Of a stretch of 64,000 nt of DNA, positions 9,430 through 17,986 are shown piece by piece (the first letter of the stretch is position 1; every line of letters begins with the position of its first letter). Source of the DNA: Actinokineospora fastidiosa (GTDB taxonomy: Bacteria; Actinomycetota; Actinomycetes; Mycobacteriales; Pseudonocardiaceae); NCBI RefSeq assembly GCF_014648415.1, contig NZ_BMRB01000002.1:579260-643259 (forward strand), in the 5' to 3' direction. The notes beneath the pieces were generated by a model, which worked only from the letters and a program-made list of their open reading frames with translations, did no database searches and was not told where the DNA came from. The translations under genes were made by a program, and so were the position numbers.

Positions 9430-10167
9430 TCATGCCGCCGTGTGGGCCAGCCAGTGGTCGGCCAGGGCGCGGTCGCCGGTGATCGTGATCCGGGAGGCGG
9501 GCAGCCGCCGGGTGAAGACCAGGAGCAGGTCGGCGATGGGCGCGGCCATGGTCACGTCCGCGGGGCCGGTGGTCCTGTCCCACTCCACGCCGTCGGGCGT
9601 GCGGGTGATCAGCCAGCCGGGGCCGGCGTCGGGGCTGAGCTGCAGGGTCTGCCCGGCGCCGCGCAGCGCGGCGAACTCCGGCTTGATGCTGGGGGTGACC
9701 GGGTTGGACAGCAGCTCGAGCCACTCGGTGACGGCGTCGGCGGCGATGTCGGGCTCCACGGCGAACGGCGCGCCCGTGGCCAGCGCCGCGTCGGCGTGGT
9801 GGATCGTGGTGTCGTGCAGCATGCGGCGCAGCCAGAACCGGGCGGGGCGCTCCCCGAAGAACGTCCACACCGGACTGTCGCCCGCCGCGGCGACGGCGTC
9901 GGCGAGTGCGGTGGCGCCGTCGCGCAGCCAGGCGGACCACTCCCCCGGCGGACCGGGGTCGGCGTCGACCGGGTCGGGGACCGGGGACGGCCCGGACCCG
10001 ACGATGCCCGCCGCCCAGCGGTGCGCCTGGCCGATGTGGCCGACCAGCACCCGCAGCGGCCACTCCGGGCAGGTGGGCACCCGGGCCTGCGGGTCGGCGC
10101 CCGCCACGGCGGCGGCGAACGCGGCGGTGTGGTGGTGCAGTCCCTGAGCGAGTCGCGCGTTGTCCAT
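9430..10167 (-). CDS. Mycothiol-dependent MDMPI/DinB-like enzyme
   Basis: 245 residues of the maleylpyruvate isomerase / DinB-like family of actinomycetes. The N-terminal four-helix metal-binding domain shows LAQGLHHHTAAFAAAVAGA, PLRVLVGHIGQAHRWAA and LHDTTIHHADAAL, with the His residues expected to hold the metal. The C-terminal domain carries VLDFTRRLP-like sequence (LLLVFTRRLPAS) and ends ALADHWLAHTAA. Mycothiol dependence is family knowledge; the substrate is unknown. Start ATG at 10167. Its promoter overlaps a MerR-type operator shared with the divergent regulator, so it is probably the regulator's target. Confidence 0.8.
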   Translation of the reverse strand: MDNARLAQGLHHHTAAFAAAVAGADPQARVPTCPEWPLRVLVGHIGQAHRWAAGIVGSGPSPVPDPVDADPGPPGEWSAWLRDGATALADAVAAAGDSPVWTFFGERPARFWLRRMLHDTTIHHADAALATGAPFAVEPDIAADAVTEWLELLSNPVTPSIKPEFAALRGAGQTLQLSPDAGPGWLITRTPDGVEWDRTTGPADVTMAAPIADLLLVFTRRLPASRITITGDRALADHWLAHTAA

Positions 10168-10173
10168 GGACCT

Positions 10174-10205
10174 ACCGTAGGAACTCCACTCGGCTGGAGG
10201 TTCAA
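10174..10205 (-). promoter_or_regulatory. MerR-type promoter/operator with 20-nt spacer for the MDMPI gene
   Basis: On the minus strand, TTGAAC (10200-10205) and TACGGT (10174-10179) are separated by 20 nt, too long for normal sigma70 use but typical of promoters that MerR-family activators twist into register. The spacer holds a perfect inverted repeat CTCCA-N6-TGGAG (10184-10199). The -10 ends 6 nt before the ATG, so the transcript would be leaderless. Confidence 0.65.
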
Positions 10206-10211
10206 CCGACG

Positions 10212-11117
10212 GTGACCGGAGACACACTCGGGATCGGCGACCTGGCGCGGCGCACCGGCGTGCCCGTGCGCACGATCCGCTTCTACTGCGACGAGGGGCT
10301 GCTGGAGCCCGCGCGCAGCGTCGGCGGGCACCGCCGGTTCGGCGCGGACGCGGTCGAGCGGCTGAGCCTGGTCCGGCGGCTGCGCGGGCTCGGGCTGGGC
10401 CTGCGGTCGATCACCGACCTGCTCGCGGGCCAGCGCTCCCTCGCCGAGGCCGTCGCCGCCGAGCGCTCCGCCCTCGACCGCGAGCTGTCGGCCCTCGCCT
10501 GGCGGCGCTCGGCGCTGCGGGCGGTGGAGGAGGCGTCCCCCGCCGAGCGCCCCGCGCGACTCGAACTGCTGTCCGCCGTGCAGGACGGGCACGACGCGCA
10601 CGAGGTCCTGGTCCGCCTCTGGCAGCCGATGACCACCGGCCCGATCCCGCCGGACACGGCGCGCATGTTCCTCGACGTCAGCGCGCCGCGCCCGCCCGAG
10701 CTGCCGACCCCGACGCAGGTCGTCGCCTACGCCGAACTGGTGCTGCTCGCCGCCGACCGGACGCTCGCCGCCCGCCTGCGGGCCAGCACGCTCGTCGACC
10801 ACGACCGGATCGCCGACCTCGCCGCCCTCCACGCCGCCGTCGCCGAGGCGTGCGAGCTGGCGTTCCCCCAGGTGGCGGCAGGCGCCCGACCACAGCCCGG
10901 TCCGGCACTCGACCGGTTCGTCACCGCCCACGCCAGCGCCCTCGGCGCCAGCGACAGCCCGGACTTCCGGCGCGCGCTGAACCGCCGCACCGCAGCCGAC
11001 CGCCACCCCCGGCTCCGCCGCTACTGGCACCTCGCGGGCCAGATCACCGCGGAGCCCGCCCCGCTCGGCGTCACCCACACCTGGCTCCTCGACGCCCTGG
11101 ACGACTCGGTCGCCTGA
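10212..11117 (+). CDS. MerR-family transcriptional regulator
   Basis: 301 residues. The N-terminal winged helix-turn-helix is clear (LGIGDLARRTGVPVRTIRFYCDEGLL, then GHRRFGADAVERLSLVRRLRGLGL), followed by the dimerisation coiled coil (SLAEAVAAERSALDRELSALAWRRSAL). The long C-terminal domain (about 110-301) is helical with no recognised ligand motif, so the inducer is unknown. GTG start at 10212, 44 nt from the divergent MDMPI start; the intervening DNA carries the matching MerR-type operator, so regulation of that neighbour and of itself is likely. Confidence 0.85.
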   Translation: MTGDTLGIGDLARRTGVPVRTIRFYCDEGLLEPARSVGGHRRFGADAVERLSLVRRLRGLGLGLRSITDLLAGQRSLAEAVAAERSALDRELSALAWRRSALRAVEEASPAERPARLELLSAVQDGHDAHEVLVRLWQPMTTGPIPPDTARMFLDVSAPRPPELPTPTQVVAYAELVLLAADRTLAARLRASTLVDHDRIADLAALHAAVAEACELAFPQVAAGARPQPGPALDRFVTAHASALGASDSPDFRRALNRRTAADRHPRLRRYWHLAGQITAEPAPLGVTHTWLLDALDDSVA

Positions 11118-11166
11118 GCACGCGGAACCGTCGCTTCGCCGAGCAGGCTCGCGCTACGTTCCTGGC

Positions 11167-11596
11167 ATGTTCACCGAAGCGGACGCCGTCCGGATCGCGC
11201 GGGAGGCGCATGACGGGCAGGTCGACAAGTCCGGCAGGCCGTACATCGGGCATCCGCTGCGGGTCATGGCCGCGGTGGACGGGCAGCACGAGCGGATGGC
11301 CGCGGTGCTGCACGACGTCATCGAGGACACCCCGGTCACCGCGGACGACCTGCGGGCGGCGGGCTGTCCCGACGAGGTCGTCACGGCGGTCGTCGCGTTG
11401 AGCAAGGTCGACGGCGAGGACCAGGACGCCTACCTCGCCCGCGTCGCCGCCAATCCCTTGGCCGTCACGGTCAAGCGGGCCGACATCGCCGACAAACACC
11501 GCACCCGCCCGCATGGCGGCGCTGGACCAGGCCACCCGGGCCCGGCTGGCCGCCAAGTACGCCGCCGCGCTCGCCTTCCTCGACACCCACGGCTGA
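11167..11596 (+). pseudogene. HD-domain (RelA/SpoT hydrolase-like) protein, frameshifted near the 3' end
   Basis: The frame opens with FTEADAVRIAREAHDGQVDKSGRPYIGHPLRV and has the metal-binding VLHDVIEDT motif, as in small HD phosphohydrolases related to the (p)ppGpp hydrolase domain. At about 11492-11497 (GACAAACACC) one extra A shifts the frame. Skipping one base gives DNTAPARMAALDQATRARLA and a natural end (FLDTHG) with TGA at 11594-11596, 1 nt before the next gene. Unshifted, the frame runs as nonsense to 11619 into the next gene. The loss is either recent or a sequencing error. A -10-like TACGTT lies 6 nt before the ATG. Confidence 0.75.
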
Positions 11597-11597
11597 C

Positions 11598-12740
11598 GTG
11601 GACGTCAAGCGGTCGCTGACCCGGCAGTCGCTGGCCGTCGCCGGGGTCTGCGCGGTCACCGACACCGGGCTGTTCCTCACCCTGGGCCCGCCGCCGGGCT
11701 GGGAGCTCGCGCTGCTGCTCGGCTGGCTGCTCGTCGCCGACGCCGCGCTGGCCGCGCCCGCGCGGTTCTCCGGGTTCGTCACGCTGGCCCACGCCGCGCT
11801 GGTGCTGGTGTCGTGCATGGTGCTGAGCGACTTCGACGGCATGCGCGTGCCCAACAACTCCGGGCTGCTGGTGGCGGGCTTCCACGCGGGCGCGTGGCTG
11901 CGGCCGGTGCAGGCCGGGCTCGCCCTGCTCGCGGTGATCGGCGCGCTGCTGGCCAGCGTGGCGGTCGCGGGCCGCTACGACGGCGACTGGCGGGTGGTGC
12001 TGTTCGCGGGCGTCATCCCGAACGCGGTGCTGCCCTGGCTCGTCGGCCGGTACACCACCGCCCGCCGCGCGTACCTGGCCGAGCTGGAGGCCGAGGCGGA
12101 ACAGCGCAGGCGCGACGAGCGGGTGGCGGTCCAGCGCGCGGTCGCCGAGGAGCGCAGCGCGGTCGCCCGCGACCTGCACGACATGATCTCCCACCACGTC
12201 AGCGCGATCAGCATGCACGCGGGCGCGGCCCGGCTCGGCGTCGCCGACGACGGGCCGGTGCGCCGGTCGCTGGCCGAGGTGGAGTCGGCGAGCCGGTCGG
12301 CGATGGCGGACCTGCGGCGGATGCTGGACCTGCTGCACGGCCACGACCCCGGCGCGCGCAACCAGCCGGGCCTGTCCACCGTCGACGAGCTGATCGACGG
12401 CGTGCGCGCGGCCGGGCTGCCGGTGCGGCTGACCGTGCGCGGGACTCCGGTGGCGGTGCCCGGGTCCCTGGACATCGCGCTATACCGGATCGTGCAGGAG
12501 GCGCTGACGAACGCGCTGCGGCACGGGGGTGGTCAGGTGGAGGTCGACGTGGCGTACCGGCCGGAGGGGCTGACGGTGGCCGTGGTCAACGACATCGGGG
12601 CCGCTCCGCAGCGCACCGCGTCCCGGCTGGGGCTGCGGGGCATCCGCGAGCGGGTGGCGGTGTTCGGCGGCGACGTCTCCTACGGCCCCGACGGCGGCCG
12701 GTGGCGGACCGTGGTCAGCATCCCGCTGGAGCACCCGTGA
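11598..12740 (+). CDS. Membrane sensor histidine kinase (HisKA_3, NarL/DesK type)
   Basis: 380 residues. About five hydrophobic segments span residues 8-150 with little extracytoplasmic sequence, so the signal is probably sensed at or within the membrane. A short coiled coil leads into the dimerisation/phosphoacceptor helix ARDLHDMISHHVSAISMHAG, followed by the ATPase boxes ALYRIVQEALTNALRH and LGLRGIRERVAVFGG. GTG start at 11598. It overlaps its response regulator by 4 nt (GTGA) and heads a six-gene run of exported proteins. The signal cannot be read from sequence. Confidence 0.9.
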   Translation: MDVKRSLTRQSLAVAGVCAVTDTGLFLTLGPPPGWELALLLGWLLVADAALAAPARFSGFVTLAHAALVLVSCMVLSDFDGMRVPNNSGLLVAGFHAGAWLRPVQAGLALLAVIGALLASVAVAGRYDGDWRVVLFAGVIPNAVLPWLVGRYTTARRAYLAELEAEAEQRRRDERVAVQRAVAEERSAVARDLHDMISHHVSAISMHAGAARLGVADDGPVRRSLAEVESASRSAMADLRRMLDLLHGHDPGARNQPGLSTVDELIDGVRAAGLPVRLTVRGTPVAVPGSLDIALYRIVQEALTNALRHGGGQVEVDVAYRPEGLTVAVVNDIGAAPQRTASRLGLRGIRERVAVFGGDVSYGPDGGRWRTVVSIPLEHP

Positions 12741-13390
12741 CCGTGCGCGTGCTGCTGGCCGACGACCACGCCATGTTCCGCTCCGGCGTGCGCGCGGTGC
12801 TGGACACCCAGCCGGACCTGGAGTGCGTCGCCGAGGTCGGCGACGGCGACGCGGCGGTGGCCGAGGTGGCCCGGCTGCGGCCGGACGTGGCGCTGCTCGA
12901 CGTGCGCATGCCCCGCCTCGACGGCATCGCCGCCACCGAGGCGATCATGACCGCGGGCGCGGGCACCCGCGTGCTCGTGCTGACCACCTACGACCTCGAC
13001 GACTACGTCTACGCGGCGCTGCGGGCGGGCGCGAGCGGGTTCCTGCTCAAGGGCACGCCGCCGGAGGAGCTGGTCGCCGCCATCCGGGTCGCCGCGCGCG
13101 GCGACGCGCTCATCGACCCCGCGGTGACGCGCAGGCTGATCAGCCGGTTCACCGAGTGCGTCCGGCCGTCGGCCCCGCCGCCGGGGCTGGAGCGGCTGAC
13201 CTCCCGCGAGCGCGAGGTCCTGCTGCACATCGCCGAGGCGCGCAGCAACGCCGAGATCGCGTCGGCGCTGCGCGTCGGCGAGGAGACGGTGAAGACGCAC
13301 GTGTCCCGGGTGCTGTCCAAGCTCGGGCTGCGCGACCGCGTGCACGCCGTGGCGTATGCCCATCGGCACGGGCTTGTGGGCCGCCCGTAG
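12737..13390 (+). CDS. LuxR/NarL-family response regulator
   Basis: 217 residues. The receiver domain has the acidic pair Asp9-Asp10, phosphoacceptor Asp55 in LLDVRMPRLDG, the Thr in VLVLTTYD and Lys in FLLKGTPP. The C-terminal HTH is canonical (LTSREREVLLHIAEARSNAEIASALRVGEETVKTHVSRVLSKLGLRDR). The GTG start overlaps the kinase stop as GTGA, so the pair is translationally coupled and very likely cognate. The membrane and secreted genes directly downstream are the likely regulon. Confidence 0.93.
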   Translation: MTVRVLLADDHAMFRSGVRAVLDTQPDLECVAEVGDGDAAVAEVARLRPDVALLDVRMPRLDGIAATEAIMTAGAGTRVLVLTTYDLDDYVYAALRAGASGFLLKGTPPEELVAAIRVAARGDALIDPAVTRRLISRFTECVRPSAPPPGLERLTSREREVLLHIAEARSNAEIASALRVGEETVKTHVSRVLSKLGLRDRVHAVAYAHRHGLVGRP

Positions 13391-13473
13391 GGGCCGCCGT
13401 CCCCCGGATTGGGGATGCCCGGTCCCCCGCCGTCCGGACGATCCGCGCGGGAAAGATCACTACCGTGGTCGGC

Positions 13474-14859
13474 ATGGGGGTCAGGAAGGTCTTCGTCGTG
13501 CTGGCCGCGCTCGTCGCCGCGGTGGTCGGCGCGGGTCCGGCGCTGGCCGACGGCGCGCCCTCGGCCGCCGACCTGCACGTGGCGCAGACCCTGGGCGAGC
13601 GCGAGCTGACCGTGGTGATCCGGCGGGCGGAGCCGGTGCCGGGCCCGCTGCGGGTGGAGGTCGTCACCCACGCGGGCACCGCGCCCGGGACGCTCGTGCT
13701 GCGCGCCGCGGCGACGGGCGCGTCCACCTCGGACGAGCCGAGCACGCCGAGCGAGGCGACGCTGGCGCTCGGCGAGCGGCCCGGGCCCTACGCCGCGACG
13801 CTGCGGGTGGACCGGACCGGCCCGTGGGAGCTGGCGGTCGACGACGGCGAGCGCGTGGCCCGCATCCCGTTCATCGTGCCCGAGCGGGTCGTCTCCGCCT
13901 GGGAGAAGGCCGCGTACGGCGGGTTCGTCGGCGCGGGGCTGTTCATGCTGGTCACGGTGGTGGTCGCGGTGCGCGTCCGGCGCGGCTGGGTGGCGCTGGC
14001 GCCCGCCGGGGCGGTGGTGGCCGCCCTCGCCGTGGGCATGACGGCCGCGCTGCTCTCGGCGAGCCTCCCGCCGCCCGTGCCGCCCGGCCTGCTGACCGAC
14101 CCGACCGGCGGCGCGCCGGAAGCCCGCCTCTCCACAGTGGACTACTCGCGCCCGCCGGTGAACCTGCTGGTGCGCGCCGATGGCGACGGGGTCGGCCGCC
14201 CGCTGGACCTGCGCATCGGCCTCACCGACACCGGGAGCGGCCGACCGGCCGACGACCTGCTGGTCCGCGACAACGCCCTGATCCACCTGGTCGTCGTGGG
14301 GCCGACCGGCGAGCTGTGGCACCTGCACCCGATCCGCACCGCCCCCGGCGAGTACACGGCCCGCCTCACGCCGCCCGCGCCGGGCGAGTACGCCCTCGCG
14401 GCCGAGTTGTCGCGCCGCGGCGGCGGGGTCCAGCTGCTGCGCTCGGAGTTCACCGTCGGGGCCCCGGGAACCGACTACCGACCGGCGCCGGGTCCCGGTC
14501 CCCGGGACATCGAGGGCACCACGGTGACAGTGGACGTCTCCGGCCTCACGACACAGGCCGCGAGCGCGGTCACCGCGCGGTTCGGCGACACCGCGGACCT
14601 GCAACCGTGGCTGGGCATGGCGGGCCACCTGATCATCGTCGGGCCGCTGTCGACCTCCGCGGCCGACGCGCCGGTCTGGGCCCACGTGCACGCGATGATC
14701 CCGGCGTCGATGGGCAGGCCGGACGAGACCGTGGCGTCCTTCGGGCCGGAGGTGTCGTTCGCGTACCGGTTCCCGCTGCCCGGCCGCTATCGGCTGTGGG
14801 TGCAGGCCGAACGCGACTACCGCGTGCTGACGGTCCCGGTCGAGGTGGTCGTGCGATGA
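13474..14859 (+). CDS. Exported membrane-anchored protein with C-terminal beta-sandwich, unknown function
   Basis: 461 residues: signal peptide (VFVVLAALVAAVVGAGPALADG), a beta-rich external domain (about 30-140), two TM segments (GLFMLVTVVVAVRV; LAPAGAVVAALAVGMTAALL), then two further external beta domains. The last contains WLGMAGHLIIVG, AHVHAMI and SFGPEVSFAYRFPLPGRYRLWVQ, the layout of YtkA/FixH- or cupredoxin-like domains near copper or haem systems. The spaced His and Met residues fit metal binding, but no complete type-1 copper set is evident. Start ATG at 13474, with TACCGT 7 nt upstream as a possible -10. Overlaps the next gene as ATGA. Confidence 0.6.
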   Translation: MGVRKVFVVLAALVAAVVGAGPALADGAPSAADLHVAQTLGERELTVVIRRAEPVPGPLRVEVVTHAGTAPGTLVLRAAATGASTSDEPSTPSEATLALGERPGPYAATLRVDRTGPWELAVDDGERVARIPFIVPERVVSAWEKAAYGGFVGAGLFMLVTVVVAVRVRRGWVALAPAGAVVAALAVGMTAALLSASLPPPVPPGLLTDPTGGAPEARLSTVDYSRPPVNLLVRADGDGVGRPLDLRIGLTDTGSGRPADDLLVRDNALIHLVVVGPTGELWHLHPIRTAPGEYTARLTPPAPGEYALAAELSRRGGGVQLLRSEFTVGAPGTDYRPAPGPGPRDIEGTTVTVDVSGLTTQAASAVTARFGDTADLQPWLGMAGHLIIVGPLSTSAADAPVWAHVHAMIPASMGRPDETVASFGPEVSFAYRFPLPGRYRLWVQAERDYRVLTVPVEVVVR

Positions 14860-15251
14860 AGATCGTGGCGCTGGTCGCAGGCGTGTTCGCCGTCGTCCTG
14901 CTCGGCTGGCTGGTGTGGCCGACCGACGACGAGCCGACGGTGCTGCACGCGCGGACCGCGCACCACGTCGTGCGGCTGTCCATGGCCGAGCCGAGGATCG
15001 GCGCGAACGAGGTGCGGCTGGAGATCACCGACGGGCAGGGGCGGCCCGCTGACCTGCGCGAGGTCACCGTGGAGCCCGTCATGCCGCAGATGGGCCACAT
15101 CACCGCCCCGGTGCCCGCCCGCGCGGGCGCGGACGGCCGCCGGGTGGCCGAACTGCCGCTGAACATGGGCGGGCAGTGGGTCATCACCGTCACCCTGCAC
15201 GGCCCGGCGGGGTCCGAGAACGTCGACTTCCCCTTGCTCGTCAACGGATAG
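14856..15251 (+). CDS. YtkA/FixH-like single-TM exported protein
   Basis: 131 residues: an N-terminal anchor (IVALVAGVFAVVLLGWLVW) and one extracytoplasmic beta-sandwich. VEPVMPQMGHITAPVPA, LPLNMGGQWVITVTL and VDFPLLV match the YtkA-like family, in which Met-Pro-x-Met-x-His motifs are thought to bind copper. The ATG overlaps the preceding TGA as ATGA. Probably acts with the larger beta-sandwich protein before it on the outer membrane face. Metal binding is inference from the Met/His pattern. Confidence 0.7.
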   Translation: MKIVALVAGVFAVVLLGWLVWPTDDEPTVLHARTAHHVVRLSMAEPRIGANEVRLEITDGQGRPADLREVTVEPVMPQMGHITAPVPARAGADGRRVAELPLNMGGQWVITVTLHGPAGSENVDFPLLVNG

Positions 15252-15260
15252 AGGACTGCC

Positions 15261-16325
15261 ATGCAACTCACCGCTTCGCGGTCGGACACCGCGCGGGGCG
15301 CGCTGCCCGCCGCCGTGCTGATGGGCGCGTCCCTGTTGTCGCTGGTCGGCGCCACCTGGGACATCCAGTGGCACGAGGACGTCGGCCCGGACACCTTCTT
15401 CACCGTGCCGCACCTGCTGCTGTACGCGGGCGCGGCGATCGCCGGGCTGGTCAGCCTCGCCGTCGTGCTGAGCACGACCGCAGCGCAGCGCGCGGGCCGC
15501 CCGATCGACCCGGCGGTCGGCGGCAGGCCCGTCCGGATCTTCGGCGGGATCTTCACCGCGCCGGTCGGCTACGTCGTCTCGGGCACCGGGGCCACGCTGT
15601 TCCTGCTCTACGGGCTGTGGGACCTGTGGTGGCACAGCCTGTACGGCTTCGACGCGGTCATCGACTCCCCGCCGCACATCGGCCTGCTGCTGTCGGACAT
15701 GATCACCTCGATCGGCCTGGTCATCGTCCTGGCCGCGGGCCGGGCGAACCGGTGGCTCGCCTGGGGCACGCTGGCCGCCGTGGCCATGCTGTTCACCTCC
15801 AGCACGATCACCGTCCTCGGCCTCGGCCAGCTGCCCGGGCCGGTCCGCTGGACGAACGCGGGCACGGCGTTCCTCGCGGTGCTGCTGCTCTCGCTGGCGT
15901 GGGGGTTCCTCGGCCGCAAGGGCGTGCTGGGCGCGGCGGGCATCGTGCTGGCGCTGCAGCTGGCGTTCTGGTGGTTCGCGCCGTGGGCGGCCCGCGCGTA
16001 CGCCGACGCGGTCGGGCTGTCGGTGCGCGACTACCTCGACGGCGTCCCCGTCACCCCGGCGCTCGTGCCGTTCTGCCTGGTGCTGGTCGCCGCGCTGATG
16101 GCGGCGCTGTCGCGGGTCCCGGTGCTCGCGGGCGGGATCGCGGGCGTGGTCATCGTGGTCTGCGCGCCGCTGCAGGTGATGTGGCTCTACGACGCGCCCG
16201 GCCCCGATCCCACGCGGCTCATCGCGACCTGCGTCGCGGGGGCGCTGCTCGGCCTGCTCGGCGGATACCTGGGCGCGCGCTTCGGCGCGATGCTCCGGCT
16301 GACTTCTGGAGTGCGTGATGCGTAA
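15261..16325 (+). CDS. Polytopic membrane protein, unknown function
   Basis: 354 residues with about nine hydrophobic helices. His residues near membrane faces are notable: IQWHEDVGPDTFFTVPHLLLY, WDLWWHSLYGFD and SPPHIGLLL. This His/Trp pattern recalls haem or metal sites, but no family is recognised. ATG at 15261 with GAGGAC 5 nt upstream, 9 nt after the YtkA-like gene, so the same operon. With the flanking secreted Met/His proteins and the two-component system it suggests a metal or redox handling unit in the envelope, unproven. Confidence 0.6.
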   Translation: MQLTASRSDTARGALPAAVLMGASLLSLVGATWDIQWHEDVGPDTFFTVPHLLLYAGAAIAGLVSLAVVLSTTAAQRAGRPIDPAVGGRPVRIFGGIFTAPVGYVVSGTGATLFLLYGLWDLWWHSLYGFDAVIDSPPHIGLLLSDMITSIGLVIVLAAGRANRWLAWGTLAAVAMLFTSSTITVLGLGQLPGPVRWTNAGTAFLAVLLLSLAWGFLGRKGVLGAAGIVLALQLAFWWFAPWAARAYADAVGLSVRDYLDGVPVTPALVPFCLVLVAALMAALSRVPVLAGGIAGVVIVVCAPLQVMWLYDAPGPDPTRLIATCVAGALLGLLGGYLGARFGAMLRLTSGVRDA

Positions 16326-16839
16326 GGCGATCGTGGCCCTGCTGGCCGTCTGCGGGTTGCTCGTCGGGTCCGGCACCGCGCTGGCCTACCCGCCGGTGGA
16401 GACCGTGCACACCGAGCAGGTGCAGGCCGGGCCGTACCGGATGACCGTGGGGTTCAGCGTGTGGCCGCTGCGGGCGATGCAGTCGCTGGACTTCAGCTTC
16501 GTGCCCGACGGCGGGATCGCGGGCAAGTCGGGGACGCTCGCGCTGGTCACGCCGGACGGCGGCGAGTACCGCCCGCGGCCGCTGGCCCGGCACCCGCGCG
16601 CCCGGGAGGTGTGGGGCCTGGACGTGTTCGCCCTGGACGCGGAGGGCACGTGGACGTTCCGGTTCACCGTGGACGGTCCTGCCGGTCAGGGCCAGGGCGA
16701 GATCGCGCTGCCCGTGCTGGAGCAGCCCGGCCCGCCGATGGCCCTGAGCTGGGCGATCAGCGTCATCCCGCTCATCGGGCTGGTGACGTTCCTGGTCGTC
16801 GCCTGGCGCCGGGCCAAGGGCGAGCTCACCCGAGCGTGA
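16318..16839 (+). CDS. Secreted/anchored small beta-domain protein, unknown function
   Basis: 173 residues: signal peptide ([20 protein letters not shown]), an external beta domain (about 25-130, with [12 protein letters not shown] and [14 protein letters not shown]) and a C-terminal TM anchor ([21 protein letters not shown]) with a short basic tail. The ATG at 16318 (or GTG at 16315) overlaps the preceding stop by 8-11 nt. Last gene of the two-component operon; its 3' end overlaps the convergent P450 gene by 14 nt. The fold resembles the YtkA-like neighbours, so a shared periplasm-like role is likely. Confidence 0.6.
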   Translation: MRKAIVALLAVCGLLVGSGTALAYPPVETVHTEQVQAGPYRMTVGFSVWPLRAMQSLDFSFVPDGGIAGKSGTLALVTPDGGEYRPRPLARHPRAREVWGLDVFALDAEGTWTFRFTVDGPAGQGQGEIALPVLEQPGPPMALSWAISVIPLIGLVTFLVVAWRRAKGELTRA

Positions 16840-17986
16840 CGGGCAGCTCGACCAGGCCGCGGTTGCGGAACGACGGCAGCGCGCGCAGGTCGCCTGCCGG
16901 GACCGCCAGCGCGCACCCGCGCTCCAGCAGCGCCGCCACCGCGATCGCGGCCTCCACCTGGCTCAGCCGGGAGCCGAAGCTGCGGTGCGCGCCGTGCCCG
17001 TAGCTCAGGTGCGGGTTCGGGTCGCGGTCCAGCCGCAGCGCCTCCGGCTCGGCGAACACGGTCTCGTCGTGGTTGGCCGAGGCGATGCCGAGCAGGACGG
17101 TGTCGCCTGCCGGGACGGCGACGCCGCCCACCTCGATGTCGCACACGGGGAAGCGGCGGATGGCGAACTGCAGCGGCTGGTCGTAGCGGGTCAGCTCCTC
17201 GACGGCCGTGGGCAGGTCGGTGACCGGCTGGTCGTGGGTCAGCAGGGCGCGCATGCCGTTGCCGATGAGGTTGACCAGGTTCTCGTACCCGGCCCACAGG
17301 GTCAGGAACGCCATCGAGACCAGTTCCGCCTCGCTGAGCCGGTCGTCGTCGTCCCGGGCGGCGATCAGGGCGGACAGCAGGTCGTCCTCCGGGGCGGCGC
17401 GCTTGGCGGCGATGAGGTCGACCAGGTAGCCGTGCATGCCCGCCACGGCGTCGCGGGCGGCGGTCGGCGGCTGGCCCGGCGACGGCGTGAGCAGCGTGCG
17501 GGTCCACTCGCGGAAGCGGGCGCGGTCCCGACGCGGCACGCCCAGCAGGTCGCCGATCACCCGCAGCGGCAGCGGGGCGGCGAAGGCCGCGATCAGGTCG
17601 ACGGGCTCGCCGGTCGGGCAGGCGTCGAGGAGTTCGGCAGCGGCCGAGGTGATGGCCGGGGCCATGGCCTCGACCCTGGCCGGGGTGAACTCGCGGGCGA
17701 TCAGCGCGCGCAGCCGGGTGTGGTCGGGCGGGTCGAGGTTGAGCAGGTTGGCGTCCAGCGCGGGCGGCAGGGCGAAGCCGCGGTAGCCGTCGCCCGCGTT
17801 GGCCCGGTTCAGCGACAGGCGCGGGTCGGCCAGGCAGGCGCGGACATCGGCGTGACGGGTGACCAGCCAGGCCTTCGATCCGTCCGGTGTGGACACGTGG
17901 TGCACGCCGCCGTCGGCGCGCAGCCGGGCGTAGGTGGGATACGGGTCGGCGTAGAAGGTCTCGTCGAATGTCGGGACGGGCGTCAC
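16826..17986 (-). CDS. Cytochrome P450-like protein lacking the haem-ligating cysteine
   Basis: 386 residues with complete P450 architecture: [16 protein letters not shown] (helix C region), I-helix [15 protein letters not shown], ExxR as EELTR, and a haem-loop region [19 protein letters not shown]. In the haem loop the invariant Cys is Ser336 (codon AGC at 16979-16981), and the I-helix acid-alcohol pair is E-N instead of E-T. Normal thiolate chemistry is therefore not expected; it could bind haem differently, or act as a non-catalytic partner. The reading frame is otherwise intact. The GTG start at 17986 overlaps the preceding gene as GTGA, making it the last gene of a four-gene operon with an XRE regulator and an ImmA/IrrE protease. 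Confidence 0.85.
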   Translation of the reverse strand: MTPVPTFDETFYADPYPTYARLRADGGVHHVSTPDGSKAWLVTRHADVRACLADPRLSLNRANAGDGYRGFALPPALDANLLNLDPPDHTRLRALIAREFTPARVEAMAPAITSAAAELLDACPTGEPVDLIAAFAAPLPLRVIGDLLGVPRRDRARFREWTRTLLTPSPGQPPTAARDAVAGMHGYLVDLIAAKRAAPEDDLLSALIAARDDDDRLSEAELVSMAFLTLWAGYENLVNLIGNGMRALLTHDQPVTDLPTAVEELTRYDQPLQFAIRRFPVCDIEVGGVAVPAGDTVLLGIASANHDETVFAEPEALRLDRDPNPHLSYGHGAHRSFGSRLSQVEAAIAVAALLERGCALAVPAGDLRALPSFRNRGLVELPVTLG

